NCBI GenBank assembly: GCA_012934845.2
Contig: WNNJ02000822.1
Coordinates: forward strand, 1 to 64,000
Length of the DNA: 64,000 bases
DNA from: Pomphorhynchus laevis
Taxonomy: Eukaryota > Acanthocephala > Palaeacanthocephala > Echinorhynchida > Pomphorhynchidae
Direction: 5' to 3'
Part shown: positions 1-11,559 of the stretch, one piece after another
Position numbering within the stretch: position 1 is the first letter of the stretch
Layout of the letters: each line of letters starts with the position of its first letter
Notes under the pieces: model-generated
Seen by the model: only the letters and a program-made list of their open reading frames with translations
What the model was told of the DNA's origin: nothing
Databases searched by the model: none
Made by a program: the position numbers and the translations under genes

Positions 1-1125
1 TAAATCAGCTAACTGAGTCTACGTATTTTATATAATTATAAAATAAACAAAACATAATAATGCTAAATCAAAATTTAATAATTAAATAATAAAATTAATA
101 ATTGTTTTTAGATTTTCTATAATTTAAATCAAGTTAAAAAAAATAAAATTTAAAATAAACGTCATTTTTATGAATTGACTAATAAATAACAGACGTTGTA
201 TCAGAATAAGAATTAGAGGTCATCAGGAGGAACTGCTATGCTATCAGGTTTCGGCCCCTAACTCCTCTACCCAACATAGCAGCGGGGCCAAATACATGCT
301 AATGATGTATTTCCTCTGAAATAACTATCTAGTATCTTATTCTAATACAAAGTATATTATTTATTATCCATCCATAAAAATTTGCCACTTAAGAGTTTAA
401 ATTTATTCTTTATATTATTGTGTTGATTTATATATTTTACTATTTTCTGCTTGATGTTATTTTTATAGTAACCTAGTTTAAAATATGTATCTATTAAATT
501 ATTTAAATGATTTTGAAGAAAGCCAATATCATTACATATTGTTGCAATTCTTAAAATTTCATTATTTAATGTATTATATTTTATATTATATGGTATGCAT
601 GAATGCTCATGCAAAAATATGTTTCTTGTAAATTTAAATATGTCATCTTTACGATATAAATTAATAGTAGTTTTAGTTAATGTTAATTTAATGTTCATAT
701 CTAGATATACACCTTCTTTATCATTAATATTGGTTTTGTTAAGAATAAGGCTTTCTGGATAAATGTGCTCACTAATTGAATAAAAATTATTAGAATTAAA
801 TACACATATATCATCAATGTATCGAAACATATATTTCATATATTTATATTGTTTAGATTTAGTTTTTGCACAGTTATGAAAAAATTCATATTCTGTTAAG
901 CTTAAAAACAAGTCAGCTATAATTGGGCTACTATTACCACCCATTGGAACACCTTTTACTTGTCTAAATATAGATGTCCCTACTTTTAAATAATTTTGAT
1001 TGATCAAAATATTTAAGGATTCTATTAATTCAATTTTATCCATATATTTATATTTATTTGATGGTTTAATTTTTGTTAGATAGGCGTTATAATTATTATA
1101 ACATATATATGTATATCATTTTCCT
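1..1125 (-). mobile_element. Penelope-like element, 5'-truncated copy A
   Basis: A minus-strand retroelement fragment. Positions 357-1043 are open for 228 residues and encode the second half of a Penelope-type reverse transcriptase: motif B reads GVPMGGNSSP, motif C is YIDD within FRYIDDICVFN, and the C-terminus is WMDNK. About 350 bp of AT-rich 3' sequence follow. The same sequence, nearly letter for letter, recurs at 28,752-31,397 and 35,283-36,450. Those longer copies show that this RT belongs to a PLE whose GIY-YIG nuclease lies before the RT. The left end of the window falls at or within a few bases of the element's 3' terminus. The 5' side stops matching the other copies near 1125, so this copy lacks the nuclease and the first half of the RT. 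The assignment to PLE is firm; the clade (Naiad-like) is inferred from domain order. Confidence 0.9.
233..282 (-). other. Conserved hairpin in the PLE 3' region
   Basis: An 8-bp stem (CTGCTATG at 233-240 in plus-strand terms, CATAGCAG at 275-282) closes a loop of about 34 nt. The same hairpin is found downstream of the RT in the copies near 29,000 and 35,540, and diverged forms lie near 8,760, 9,640 and 27,240. Conservation across copies suggests a structured 3' RNA element, perhaps used by the reverse transcriptase for template recognition; that role is inferred. Confidence 0.5.
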
Positions 1126-1645
1126 AATATCAAAATTCCTAGTATCAAAATTATAATTGTTATCCATAATATTTTATTGATTTGTGGATATCAAAAGCTG
1201 AGATGTATATAATAATTTGTTATAATATGTTACAATATTTATTTAAGATATTAATATATTAAAACTTTTGTTTTAGGTTGATGTAAATAATATTGGCTTC
1301 TGTATTATATAAAACATGACAAGAGATAGACGGTTTGCGTCCTAGGCAGCTGGTAGAACATTTAACCTTATTTAACTATAATACCTATTATAATACTTAC
1401 AAATTAAATAAAATTAAATATAATTATTAAATTTATTTCATTTCTATCTGTAAATTTCTAATTATATTATTATATTATATGGATATATAATATAATGTAT
1501 TATATTGTGACATTTGTATATTATTTATAAATTTAAGCATTCTATAATGTCGGATTCATTTTTTGAGTCCCATGATCCGATAATATATTTATTTCTAATC
1601 AGTAAATTTTTTATGTATTAAATTTGTGATAACGTCGGATTTTAG
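1126..1645. other. AT-rich spacer upstream of UBC9
   Basis: No coding frame or repeat match was recognised. The base just before the UBC9 ATG reads ttttag, which would also serve as a 3' splice site, so a 5'-UTR intron ending here is possible. Confidence 0.4.
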
Positions 1646-2125
1646 ATGGCAGGAATTGCTCAGGCTAGACTTCTCCAAGAAAGAAAGCATTGGAGACGTG
1701 ATCATCCTTTTGGGTTTATAGCTCGACCGACTTCAAACGAAGATGGTACATTGAACTTGATGAATTGGGAGTGTGCGATTCCTGGCAAAAAAGGAACGTG
1801 CTGGGAAAATGGTCTATTTCGATTACGGATGATTTTCAAAGAAGACTACCCATCTACTCCTCCAAAATGTAAATTTGAGCCCCCATTGTTCCATCCAAAT
1901 GTATATCCTTCAGGAACGGTCTGCCTTTCTTTGCTGGACGAGGATAAAGATTGGCGTCCAGCTATTACAGTGAAACAAATTCTAGTCGGAATTCAGGAGC
2001 TCCTTAATGAACCAAATATCAAGGATCCAGCTCAGGCGGAAGCATTTTCTATTTACACGCAAAATCGAGAGGAATACGAAAAGCGGGTTCGCGATCAGGC
2101 TTTGATGTTCCGTCCCCGAGACTAG
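1646..2125 (+). CDS. UBC9: SUMO-conjugating enzyme E2 (UBC9/UBE2I)
   Basis: This 159-residue protein is the E2 that takes SUMO from the SAE1/SAE2 E1 and passes it to lysines on target proteins, mostly in the nucleus. The length equals that of animal UBC9 (about 158). The single UQ_con fold is complete: HPN motif at 83-85, catalytic Cys93 in [10 protein letters not shown], Asp127 in the NIKDPAQ segment, and the N-terminal [17 protein letters not shown] helix and loop typical of UBC9 and absent from ubiquitin E2s. Phe replaces the usual Tyr134. The frame is unbroken and has no introns, whereas UBC9 genes of many animals do; either the locus is intronless or it is a retrocopy. Flanks are AT-rich with PLE and LINE debris. 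The first ATG matches the family start exactly. An AATAAA lies 281 bp after the stop codon. Confidence 0.95.
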   Translation: MAGIAQARLLQERKHWRRDHPFGFIARPTSNEDGTLNLMNWECAIPGKKGTCWENGLFRLRMIFKEDYPSTPPKCKFEPPLFHPNVYPSGTVCLSLLDEDKDWRPAITVKQILVGIQELLNEPNIKDPAQAEAFSIYTQNREEYEKRVRDQALMFRPRD

Positions 2126-2405
2126 AACGCAGAATATTGCATTTTGCTGTAAATCTCTACATTTAATATGAAATTGATAATTTTACATGTAATTAACTAT
2201 CTTGAATTATATGTCATGATTTAATGCATGTGTTATCACCGCAGTATAGCATCAAATTTTCAAGAATATTTTGATTATAACATGAATTCACACAAAAAAT
2301 AATGAACGCACAAGCCAAAAATATCATTTTGATATCATTTTTATTATTAGTGAGTTTTGTCAAATTAATAACAAATTTTAATATTAGTGATTTTTAATAA
2401 TTTTA

Positions 2406-2411
2406 AATAAA
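2406..2411 (+). promoter_or_regulatory. Possible poly(A) signal of UBC9
   Basis: The first clean AATAAA after the UBC9 stop codon. In sequence this AT-rich such a hexamer is expected often by chance, so it is only a candidate. Confidence 0.3.
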
Positions 2412-2644
2412 ATGTAATATACATTGAAAATGAAACTATGAATTTACTGAAAAATTCATTTTAAAAGTATTTTATGTAAATAATAACATATATTTAAGAT
2501 GTATAAGATATTCAAGATGTCAATGTATAATACATAATATTACATCTTGTAATATTAACATATATAACATACATATGTTGTATGTATATGTTATAACGTA
2601 TATATGTTAACATATATATGTTATATATGCTATATACAGTCACT

Positions 2645-2835
2645 AGGGCTAAACTTAAATCTAGCAAAGAGTGAATTGGTGTCCTACGAAGAGCACGTAA
2701 CATAAATCATGCCCAGGCTTTTTCCGGAGATTTAATTTGTTCCGCGTTAATCGGTCACATTGTTGGGATCGGTGATTGGGGAGGTCTTGCTATCGATGAC
2801 GTCACTGCTGCGGCAACGTCGAAGTTGAGGATAAT
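2645..2835 (+). pseudogene. LINE reverse-transcriptase scrap
   Basis: A GC-richer island in AT-rich DNA. Plus-strand translation gives stretches such as LNLAKSELVSYEEH and, further on, LLGSVIGE, which resemble the RT thumb region after the catalytic YxDD of RLE-type LINEs (compare MNWQSIELIGH ... LLGCPIGS in the copy at 19,967-20,965). The frame is interrupted by stops. This is a short decayed LINE piece; the clade is uncertain. The following 200 bp (to about 3040) may be more of it but carry no recognisable motif. Confidence 0.4.
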
Positions 2836-3589
2836 AAGTGACAGATTACCCTCCCTGATTATACATATGGAACAGCCTTCCAATGGGAATTGTGATGGCT
2901 ACTAATCGAAAGACTTTTAAGGATCTTCTTAAAAACAAGTTGAAGGACAATATGGACGCGCTCTCAATTTTTCCTTGAAATTCTTTTTTTACTTTCTTTA
3001 TATTCCCTTTTTTACATATTGTGATGCCCCTGTATGAGCCTGCGCGCTCTTTTGGTGGTCTATAGTAATAATATGTATTTATTAACATATATGTTAATAA
3101 ATTAACATATATTTATATGTTAATTATATATTAATTACATATATCTTATGTTTTATTATCTTATCTTATGTTATAGATATCTAAGATTATATCTAAGATT
3201 ATATTATAAGATAATCTTAAGCGCCTGAAAAAATGTCAATTTGAAGAAAGATTAGCAAAACTGTCTGTACGGATCCTAGATCATTGTTCAACTATGCTAA
3301 TTTTAAAAGTGACGTTGGTAGTATTAGTTCCATCGTTGATAACAATGGATCAAGCGACGGAGATTGAAATTTTTTTCATTTTATATTTATGCACAAATCG
3401 CAGTATAAAATACGTAGACTCAAAAATCTACGTCTTTAGACATTCTTGAACTTCTATGATAGTACAAAAATTTAATCCTAATAATTTAAAATGATATAGC
3501 TTAAGTATATCAAAAGTATTTTATAACTTTAAGTAATCAAAGTTATAAAAGCAACATTGAAAGAAATACTAGTTAAATTCATAAAGTAT

Positions 3590-4335
3590 GTCCTAGCTAT
3601 ACGTAGCTGGGATTATTTATGAAATAGGGTCGTTTTTTGTTCATATATTTTTGGCAGGCTGGTATTTTTTAATTAAGTATTCATGCCTACGAAATGAAAT
3701 ATATCACATTAAATAATAAAAATTTTCTTATTTCCAATATATATCATAATTTTGGTTATTTTAAAATCAATTTAATAGTTAAACTTAGACAAATTTTAAA
3801 TTATTGAAAACAATTATTATTTTAAATAGTTGATAACGATTTTAACTAGTTTAAAATGATCCATTATTGATAAAGAACTATTGAAGCTGGATCAAAGAAA
3901 TGAGGAAAGTGTTTGATATTTTGCAAACTTCTGTTAGCATCTCCAGAAAATTACCTTAAATATCCTTAAAATCATAATTATTAAACAACATTTAATCTAT
4001 TAGAATTTATATTTAATTCATCGCATCTTAATTTATATTTAATTCATCTCACTTTGATATACACAAAAGATGTGGGCGTAAATTTTCACATTTTATATCG
4101 ATTTGTATAAAAATAAGAAATTAAAACGTAGTAGTGGTGCTCGAGCAATGCATCGGGTTACTTGTCGCTCAATATTAGTAACAGGTTTACAACCTTCTAA
4201 TCACCCGAAACGATATCTCGAGCATCTTTTTTGCATCTTTGATATTTTGATTTTTATGAAATAAGCTAATTTATTGTACAAATATTTTATTATATCGATC
4301 ATTTCTTTTGTATTTTTGTTTTTTTTTTTTTATTA
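3590..4335 (+). repeat. Diverged piece of the PLE-derived array repeat (left of RTE)
   Basis: Holds blocks seen again at 7,700-8,100 and throughout 53.6-64 kb, for example the stretch with gcaatgcatcgggttac followed by gatatctcgagcatc. The matching block to the right of the RTE LINE (7,780-8,000) suggests that the LINE landed in or between copies of this repeat. Confidence 0.6.
3911..3953 (-). ncRNA. Degenerate hammerhead-like motif
   Basis: The minus strand reads CUGGAGA, then a GCUAAC-AGAA-GUUUGC hairpin, then an AAAA-containing segment ending in AUC. This is the same sequence family as the inverted repeat at 47,581-47,778, where the core is CUGAUGA and GAAA. Here core positions A6 and G12 are changed, so activity is not expected. 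Confidence 0.45.
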
Positions 4336-4359
4336 AATAAGCGCGTTTTGTTACGGCCG

Positions 4360-7300
4360 ACATAGCTTGTGCCACTCCACGCGTCGCCTGGTTGCGAATA
4401 GGAGAATGACCTGCATATATGCAGGTTAGCTGTGTGATATAAGCAAGCTTCGGCTTGACGAATAGGCAGTCGCGGACATCAAGTAGTAGCGTTATTGCTA
4501 TGGCGACGTAGAGCGTGGCTGCAATACGTCTATGAAATCCATCTATCCAATGGAATTAATGCTATGATATGGCTAGTCGATCCCGCTATTAAATAAGTAT
4601 CTGCCACTTGTTGCCGGAAAGGTTATACTATTGGTTTAGTACCGGTTAGCCCCACCGCTTATAACTGTGGTCGACGATAGGTCCTGCGACAAGCCGGTTA
4701 CAAAACAAATGTACGCATCTTAAAATAAAATGATAAAGCCTTCCAATTCTCGCACTATGACTAGGGTGTATACTGCAATCGACGCGGCAAGGCGGAACCC
4801 AGATCGGCTGAAAAATATACGAGTGTTCCCGATGTAAGGACGGCGTCGGGACATAAGCAAGCCAGTCCAAAGGAATAAGGAATCGACAGGCGAAAAGATT
4901 CTTGTGGCATCTCTGAATGTGGGTACGCTCACTGGTAAAGTTGAGGAAATGGCCTCGATGTTGAAACAAAGACAGACATTTGCGCACTGCAGGAAACACG
5001 ATGAAACGGAGCTTAAGAGTACAACATGGAATAGGAGCGTAGTAACAATGGCTTGAATCTCACCACGGTACGGTGGGAACTAGCAGCGGTGTAGCTATCG
5101 CAATTTCTGAGCGACACCGTGATTAAGTTATAAAGGTTAGCCGTTACGACGATCGACTCATGAAAATAATCATCGTGACGGCGGACCGCATAGCTCACAT
5201 TTTCGTCGTATATGTACCATAGACTGGACGTAGTGAAACATAAAGGACGCTTTTCGGACAACGCTGGATTGTCACATACGGGAAATCTCTTCTGCCGACT
5301 ACATCATAATTGCTGGAGACCTCAACGGGTATGTAGCCACTGCTACCATGCCATGGTGGCAGTGGCTATGGACGACAAAATAAGGATGGAGAACGAATAA
5401 TTGAGTTTGCTGACTCGAATAATCTCGTTCTTACCAATCGTGCGGCGTAAGGACTTGTCCACCGTAACTAATGCTAAGATCGTACCATACGAAACGATCG
5501 CAATGCAACATTGCCCGATAATTGCAGTCATGAAAATCAAGCCACCTCAGCAAAAAGTGATGGGGCCCTCTTAGAACAAAGTGGTTGCGTTTCGGTGATA
5601 TGGAAGTAGAAGTACTCGAATATACGGTTAATATACGACTTACTGAAGTAACAGCAGTTGAAGAAACGTGGAGCAAGACCGGACATATAGTTCATACGAT
5701 AGCGGATAAGATACTTGGTCGTACAAAAGCCGGAAAAGATATATTAAGCGTGATACATGGTTCTAAACGGATGATGTAAAAGCAAAAGTCAAAGACAAGA
5801 AACGACTATTCCATGCATATTTCAGCAACAAGACACAGGCAAACTGGTATGCATACCATTTATAAAAGAGAAACGATAAGAAGGCCGTTGCAGTTGTCAG
5901 AGCCGTTCACTATGATAATGTCCAAAAAACTCAATATATGCGATGGTGAGCGAGACCTATTTCAACTTGTGAAGCGAAAACATCAAAACACGCAGGATAT
6001 CGAAAGCTTTTACTGCATAAATGGAAGGAATGAAATTTTTTTAATCGATCGACAGAAAGTTCGAGAGAGATGACGTAATCATTTTGAGGAAATTTCAAAT
6101 GAAGAGCTTCCGCATCCCCTGATCCCAGAAGTTGCAGTAACGTCCGGTTCATTACCTCAAATAAGTAAAGACGAGGTAAAGGCAGCATTAAAGTGTATTA
6201 CGATGAATAAAGCCATATGCTCAGACCACATTGCGACTGAGATCTGGAAGGCAAAAAGATGGGAGCAGGTCCCCTGGCTAACCAGCTTCTTCAACAAGAT
6301 CACTGATGAGCATAGGATATCGAGCGGTTGGCAGAACATTATCACCATACCGATATGGAAAAAGAAGGGGAATCCAGCTTACTGATCCAGTTACCGCCCA
6401 ATTACATTGATCTCGCAAACTATGAACATTGATCTCGCAAACTTAGACAAGCGTATCCGTTACATTGTTTATATCACCGTAAACCAAACAGGATTCGTCA
6501 AATATTGTGGCACTACTGACGCTATCCTGCAGCACGATTGACACTCGAATAGCACCTGGAGAAAAATCAGCCATTCCACGTTGCATTCTTGGACTTGGAG
6601 AAAGCTTTCGACTATGTGCCACATGAGTTAATATGGTATGCACTGCGACAGCATCAAGTTCCAGAGCATTGGAACTTGGGTGATGTTCCAATGCATCACA
6701 ATGGGTGATGATACTCTACCAGAACTCCGAAACCCGGGTTTTAAGTGCAGCTGGAATGTCACAGCCATTTCGAATATCAGTGGGCGTCTATCAAAGAGGC
6801 GCCCTCTCACCGGCTTTATTCAACATATTTATGGACGCCATAACGAATAATATCCAAAAGCCGATTCCTAACACGATTTTATACGCAGACGATGTCTGGC
6901 TGGCAACGGACAACAAGAAAGACCTGGATGAATTAACTAAAGTCTGGAAAAATCGACTCACACAATTCGGAGTACGACTTAATTTAGACAAGACCGGATA
7001 CCTAACAACATACAGGAAAGTTGCCCCATCAACATCAACGGCATTGATTTGAGACGTACGGACAAGTTCAAGTACCTAGGAACCATACTTTCGGCAAGTG
7101 ACGGCCTGACTAATGAAATCATGACACGAATAAACTCAGCGGGGACACAATGGCGAACGGCGACAGGCGTTTTATGTGACCGTCGAATAAAAGGTCATCT
7201 AAAGTCAAAGATATATCGCTCAATCATCCGCCCTTGGCCATGTACGGCACAGAGTGTTGGCTTATTATCAAGGCAGCGGAACGACGCCTAGTGATCATGG

Positions 7301-7664
7301 AGACGAAAATTCTGCGATGGATAATCGGAATAACGCGATTTGATACGTAAGAAAAATAGATATCCTCCAAAGATACGGGGTCGCTCCAATCGTGAGAAAA
7401 ATGCAAGAGGCCATAATCCGATGTTCGGCCACGTGTTGTGAAGTGAAAATTGCTCTCTTGCAAAGACCTCCTTAAAGTACGAGATCAAAGGCAAACGTCC
7501 GAGAGGTCGACCCAAGTGACGATAACTAGATGGCCTTCATACAAATCTGATGTCATCTGGACTTCACTCAGACCAGGCTCAATATATGGCGAAATGGAGG
7601 GCTAAATCTCACATAGCCGACTCTGCCTCAAAGCGGGACAAAGGCTAAAGAATAAGAAGAAGTG
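4360..7664 (+). mobile_element. RTE-type LINE, near full length, decayed
   Basis: A non-LTR retrotransposon with an APE-type endonuclease followed by RT. Endonuclease remains include ILVASLNVGTLTGK near 4900 followed by TDICALQET, and DYIIIAGDLNGYV near 5310. RT remains include YRPITLI near 6390, LDLEKAFDYVP near 6590, QRGALSPALFN near 6790, catalytic LYADDVWLA at about 6880-6905, and KFKYLGTIL near 7060. The reading frame is broken many times by stops and shifts, so no intact protein is possible. The tail ends in aagaataagaag, the same tail as the RTE at 43.8-45.4 kb. Similar 10-12 bp sequences (gcgcgttttgtt on the left, gtgcattttgtg on the right) may be a worn target-site duplication. The 5' region has a perfect 16-bp palindrome (cctgcatatatgcagg) near 4410. 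Confidence 0.85.
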
Positions 7665-7699
7665 CATTTTGTGTTCAGATATTTTAGACAAACTGATAT

Positions 7700-9060
7700 T
7701 TTGATAGTATACAATTAATCGGTTTAAACTATTGAAAATATAATTATTAAATAATATTAAATCTTTTTAAATTAATATTTAATTCATCTCATTTTGATAA
7801 ACAAAAGCTGTGGGTTTAAATTTTCATATTTTATATCGATTTGTATAAAAATAAGAAATTAAAACTTAGTGTGGGTGCTTAAGCAATGCATCGGGTTACT
7901 TGTCGCTCAATATTAGTAACAGGTTTACAAACTGCTAATCACCCTAAACGATATCTCGAGCATCTCTTTTTGTATTTTTGTTTTTATTTTAATGAAATAA
8001 GGTCGATTTTTGTACATATATTTTTGATAATCAGATATTTCCGACTATTTACTCGTATCTTGAAAATTACATTAAAATTTACGGAATATATTTTTGATTG
8101 AAATTTCATGCATTTTTTAAGTATTTCAAGTATATGTCATGATTTCGTTATTTTTAAGTCAATTTGATAATTTAATTTAGTCAAATTTTACATTATTGAA
8201 AACAATTTTTAAACAATATTTAATCTATTAAAATTAATGTGTGATTCATAGCATCTTGCTAATCACAAACACAGAAGGTGTTTGTTAACAATTTTTATTC
8301 AAAAGGTGAACAAATTTATTTAAGTAGCCTTATTATTTTAAAAGATAATATTGATGATAAAGAATGGATAGTTAAAGATATCAACATTAAATTAACGACA
8401 TGTAAAATTATTATTAATTTATATCAAGAAATGACTTATTTCGCTTAAGCAATAATATCAAGTAGTCGTTAATTTACTAGATAATCAAAGCAACTAACTG
8501 AGTTTATGAATTTAATATAATTATAACATTTAAATAAAATAATATTAAAAATAATAAATAAAAATAGAAACGGTAAATCAGTAAACCAAATTTAATAATT
8601 AGATAATAAATAATGATAAATAATCGTTATTGCATTTAATAAGATTTATATCGAGTTAAAATAAAAATTGAAATTTAAAATAAAAGCAATGTGTATAAAT
8701 TGACTCATAAATAAGAGACGTATCAGAATAAGGATTATATATCATCAAAAGAAACTGCTATGGTATCAGATTTCAACAATAAAAACTTAACCCAACTCAA
8801 AATCGGGGCTAATTTATGAAAAATAATGGATATATAAAGATATGAAAATTAAATAACCGCCAATAAAATTTAAAATTAATTTATATCAAGAGATGACTTA
8901 TTTCGCTTTAGTTACATTCAAATTTACGAAATATATATTTTTGATTGAAATTTCATGCATTGCAACTAAAATATATTAAACTGAATAACGATTTTTAAAG
9001 TATTTCAAGTATATGTCATGATTAGGTGTATTGTATCTACATGTGGACTGCAATAAATAA
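7700..9060 (+). repeat. Copy of the PLE-derived array repeat
   Basis: Matches the 54.5-55.4 kb monomer over long stretches (for example around 8,000-8,100, 8,280-8,480 and 8,690-8,900). It contains no open frame beyond a chance one at 7,886-8,101. It is an isolated, older copy of the family that forms the array at the right end of the window. Confidence 0.75.
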
Positions 9061-10512
9061 AACTTTTAATAACATGTGGACTGCAATAAATAAAACTTTT
9101 CTTAATAAATGACTGCAATATATAGGAAAAACATATCAAATGTTAAAAACCAGGTTTATGTAACTTATATAATATACAGCATAATAGTCAAACTATATTT
9201 CATAAACATATAAAATTAATAGGACATGATATTAAAAACTGTAAATTATTTATTTTAGAATATATTATCGAAGAAAACATATCAATATTAAATCAAAAAC
9301 TATTAGAAAAAGAAGATTTTTGGATTAAAACGCTTAATTCCATGTACCCATTAGGATTAAATGACGTGGTACAAGAAATTGGCAGAAGTAGTATAATACA
9401 TAATAAACAACTATATTATAATAATCCGGTTAAACGCAAACGAAGAAGTCATGGCGATAAAAGGAATAAGAAAAATAAACTTCAAAATCTTAAAAACTGT
9501 AAATTATTTACATTGCATTGTATTGTAATCTTATTTTAAGACATGGAATTTATACTCTATTAATCAGTTCATAAAACTTCTTTGTAATCAGATTGTATCT
9601 TTTTATATAATGTATTGATTATAAAAATCGCCGCTGCTATGTCGGTTCGTGGAACTTTTGCCCGACACCTGATAAAATAACAGTTCGTTTTAATTACCCT
9701 TTATCTTAATTCTAATACATGATATATTATCTATTAAGCATAAAATTTCTGAGTTAAACACTTCTGAGTTATACACTCCACCGCAGGTGGAGTGTATCTT
9801 ATACAATGTACATGTGGATTGCAATATATAGGAAAAACATATCAAATGTTAAAAACCAGGTTTAGGCAACATATATAATATACAGCATAATAGTCAAACT
9901 ATATTTCATAAACATATAAGATTAATAGGACATGATATTAAAAACTGTAAATTATTTATTTTAGAACATATTATCGAAGAAAACATATCAATATTAAATC
10001 AAAAACTATTAGAAAAAGAAGATTTTTGGATTAAAACGCTTAATTCCATGTACCCATTAGGATTAAATGACGTGGTACAAGAAATTGGCAGAAGTAGTAT
10101 AATACATAATAAACAACTATATTATAATAATCCGGTTAAACGCAAACGAAGAAGTCATGGCGATAAAAGGAATAAGAAAAATAAACTTCAAAATCTTAAA
10201 AACTGTAAATTATTTACATTGCATTGTATTGTAATCTTATTTTAAGACATGGAATTTATACTCTATTAATCAGTTCATAAAACTTCTTTGTAATCAGATT
10301 GTATCTTTTTATATAATGTATTGATTATAAAAATCGCCGCTGCTATGTCGGTTCGTGGAACTTTTGCCCGACACCTGATAAAATAACAGTTCGTTTTAAT
10401 TACCCTTTATCTTAATTCTAATACATGATATATTATCTATTAAGCATAAAATTTCTGAGTTAAACACTTCTGAGTTATACACTCCACCGCAGGTGGAGTG
10501 TATCTTATACAA
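9060..10512 (+). repeat. 706-bp tandem duplication of a PLE GIY-YIG module
   Basis: Two head-to-tail units repeat with a period of 706 bp, and a third partial start leads into PLE copy B. The units are virtually identical where compared; the 65-residue frames at 9,342-9,539 and 10,048-10,245 encode the same protein. Each unit holds a GIY-YIG core (VYLIQC.CGLQYIG, then the conserved KTLNSMYPLGLND near the end of the domain) followed by non-coding 3' sequence with the PLE hairpin region. The RT is absent, so this is an internally deleted derivative. The high identity implies a recent duplication. Confidence 0.8.
9771..9797. other. 12-bp perfect hairpin at the unit boundary
   Basis: atacactccacc and its reverse complement are separated by gca. 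The same hairpin recurs 706 bp later at 10,477-10,503. The right half encodes the start of the GIY-YIG domain (GGVYLIQC). The left half has no counterpart in the undamaged copy near 41,880, so the palindrome arose at the junction of the tandem unit. Confidence 0.7.
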
Positions 10513-11540
10513 TGTACATGTGGATTGCAATATATTTGAAAAACATATCAAATGTTAAAAACCAGGTTTAGGCAACATATATAATATACACCATAATAGT
10601 CAAACTATATTTCATAAACATATAAGATTGATAGGACATTATATTAATATTGAAACTGTAAATTATTTATTTTAGAACATCTTATTGAAGAAAATAAGAC
10701 AATATTAAATCAAAAACTATTAGAAAAAGAAGATTTTTGGATTAAAACGCTTAATTCTGTACCCATTAGGATTTAATGACGTTGTACAAGGAATTGGCAG
10801 TAGTATAGTAAATAATAAACAACTATATTATACTAATCCGGTTAAACGCAAGCCAAAAGGTTATGGCGATAAACGAAATAAGAAAAATAGAGTTAAAAAT
10901 ATTAAAAAATGCATATAAATGAACAATTAGAAATATTAAAACAACTTTTAAGAGATAATAAGCTAAAAGATCTTTATGTAAACATAAGAAGTTTTTCTAA
11001 AGATATCATATGTTCAATAAATCAAAAATTAATTAACGACTATGATAGGCTAAGTTGTATAATAGACAGTTATTGTAATACAAAATACTATAATCGTACA
11101 ATAAATGTTAATAATAACAATAGAAAATATACATTAACCATAAACTTCATTAATAAATGTATAGATAACATAAATATAGCCGGACTTTTAAATAATTCTA
11201 AAAGTAAAGAAATAATAGGGTCAGATTTAAGTAAATATATTCCTAAAATAGGGTATAAGTTGTTTTTCCGCCATTAGGACGAAAAATTTGTAATTATAAT
11301 AAAGGATTGAAATCTATATAAAATGATATTAGAAACATTATAGAAACCGAATGCAATTCTAAAATCTTAATTGTAATAAAATAAATGAACATGTATGTAC
11401 CCATAGTCTAAAATTAATGGAAATGGTGCATTAGAAAATGCTATTAAAAGGGTATAAATATAGATTAAATATTTTTTATATAGCATTGATAATAGGGTTC
11501 CCACCAATGGGCGCGCAAAATATTGTCAAAGAAAAATGAA
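10512..11540 (+). mobile_element. PLE copy B: GIY-YIG and linker
   Basis: Plus-strand PLE piece. It starts with a GIY-YIG domain continuous in type with the 706-bp units, followed by the Asn/Lys-rich linker (open at 10,909-11,277, 122 residues, beginning MHINEQLEILKQLLRDNK). The linker is the same as in the minus-strand copies at 30,626-31,354 and 37,159-37,887. Near 11,500 a short GFPPMG resembles RT motif B, implying a large internal loss. The copy is broken. PLE RT sequence resumes in the same orientation near 13,860 on the far side of an old LINE. Confidence 0.8.
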
Positions 11541-11559
11541 TATACTTTGTCCAACTTAT

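Noticed and set aside
220-300. CTGATGA and GAAAC near each other in the PLE 3' region, as a hammerhead
   Set aside because: GAAAC precedes CTGATGA on the minus strand. Even as a type II permutation the stem next to the core does not pair directly (two extra C bases), and no NUH site with stem I follows.
2512-3088. Short minus-strand frames after UBC9
   Set aside because: AT-driven or antisense to the LINE scrap, no domain.
5013-6850. Many short frames on both strands across the first RTE LINE
   Set aside because: Chance or antisense frames of a decayed element; only pieces with RTE blocks in the right order were kept.
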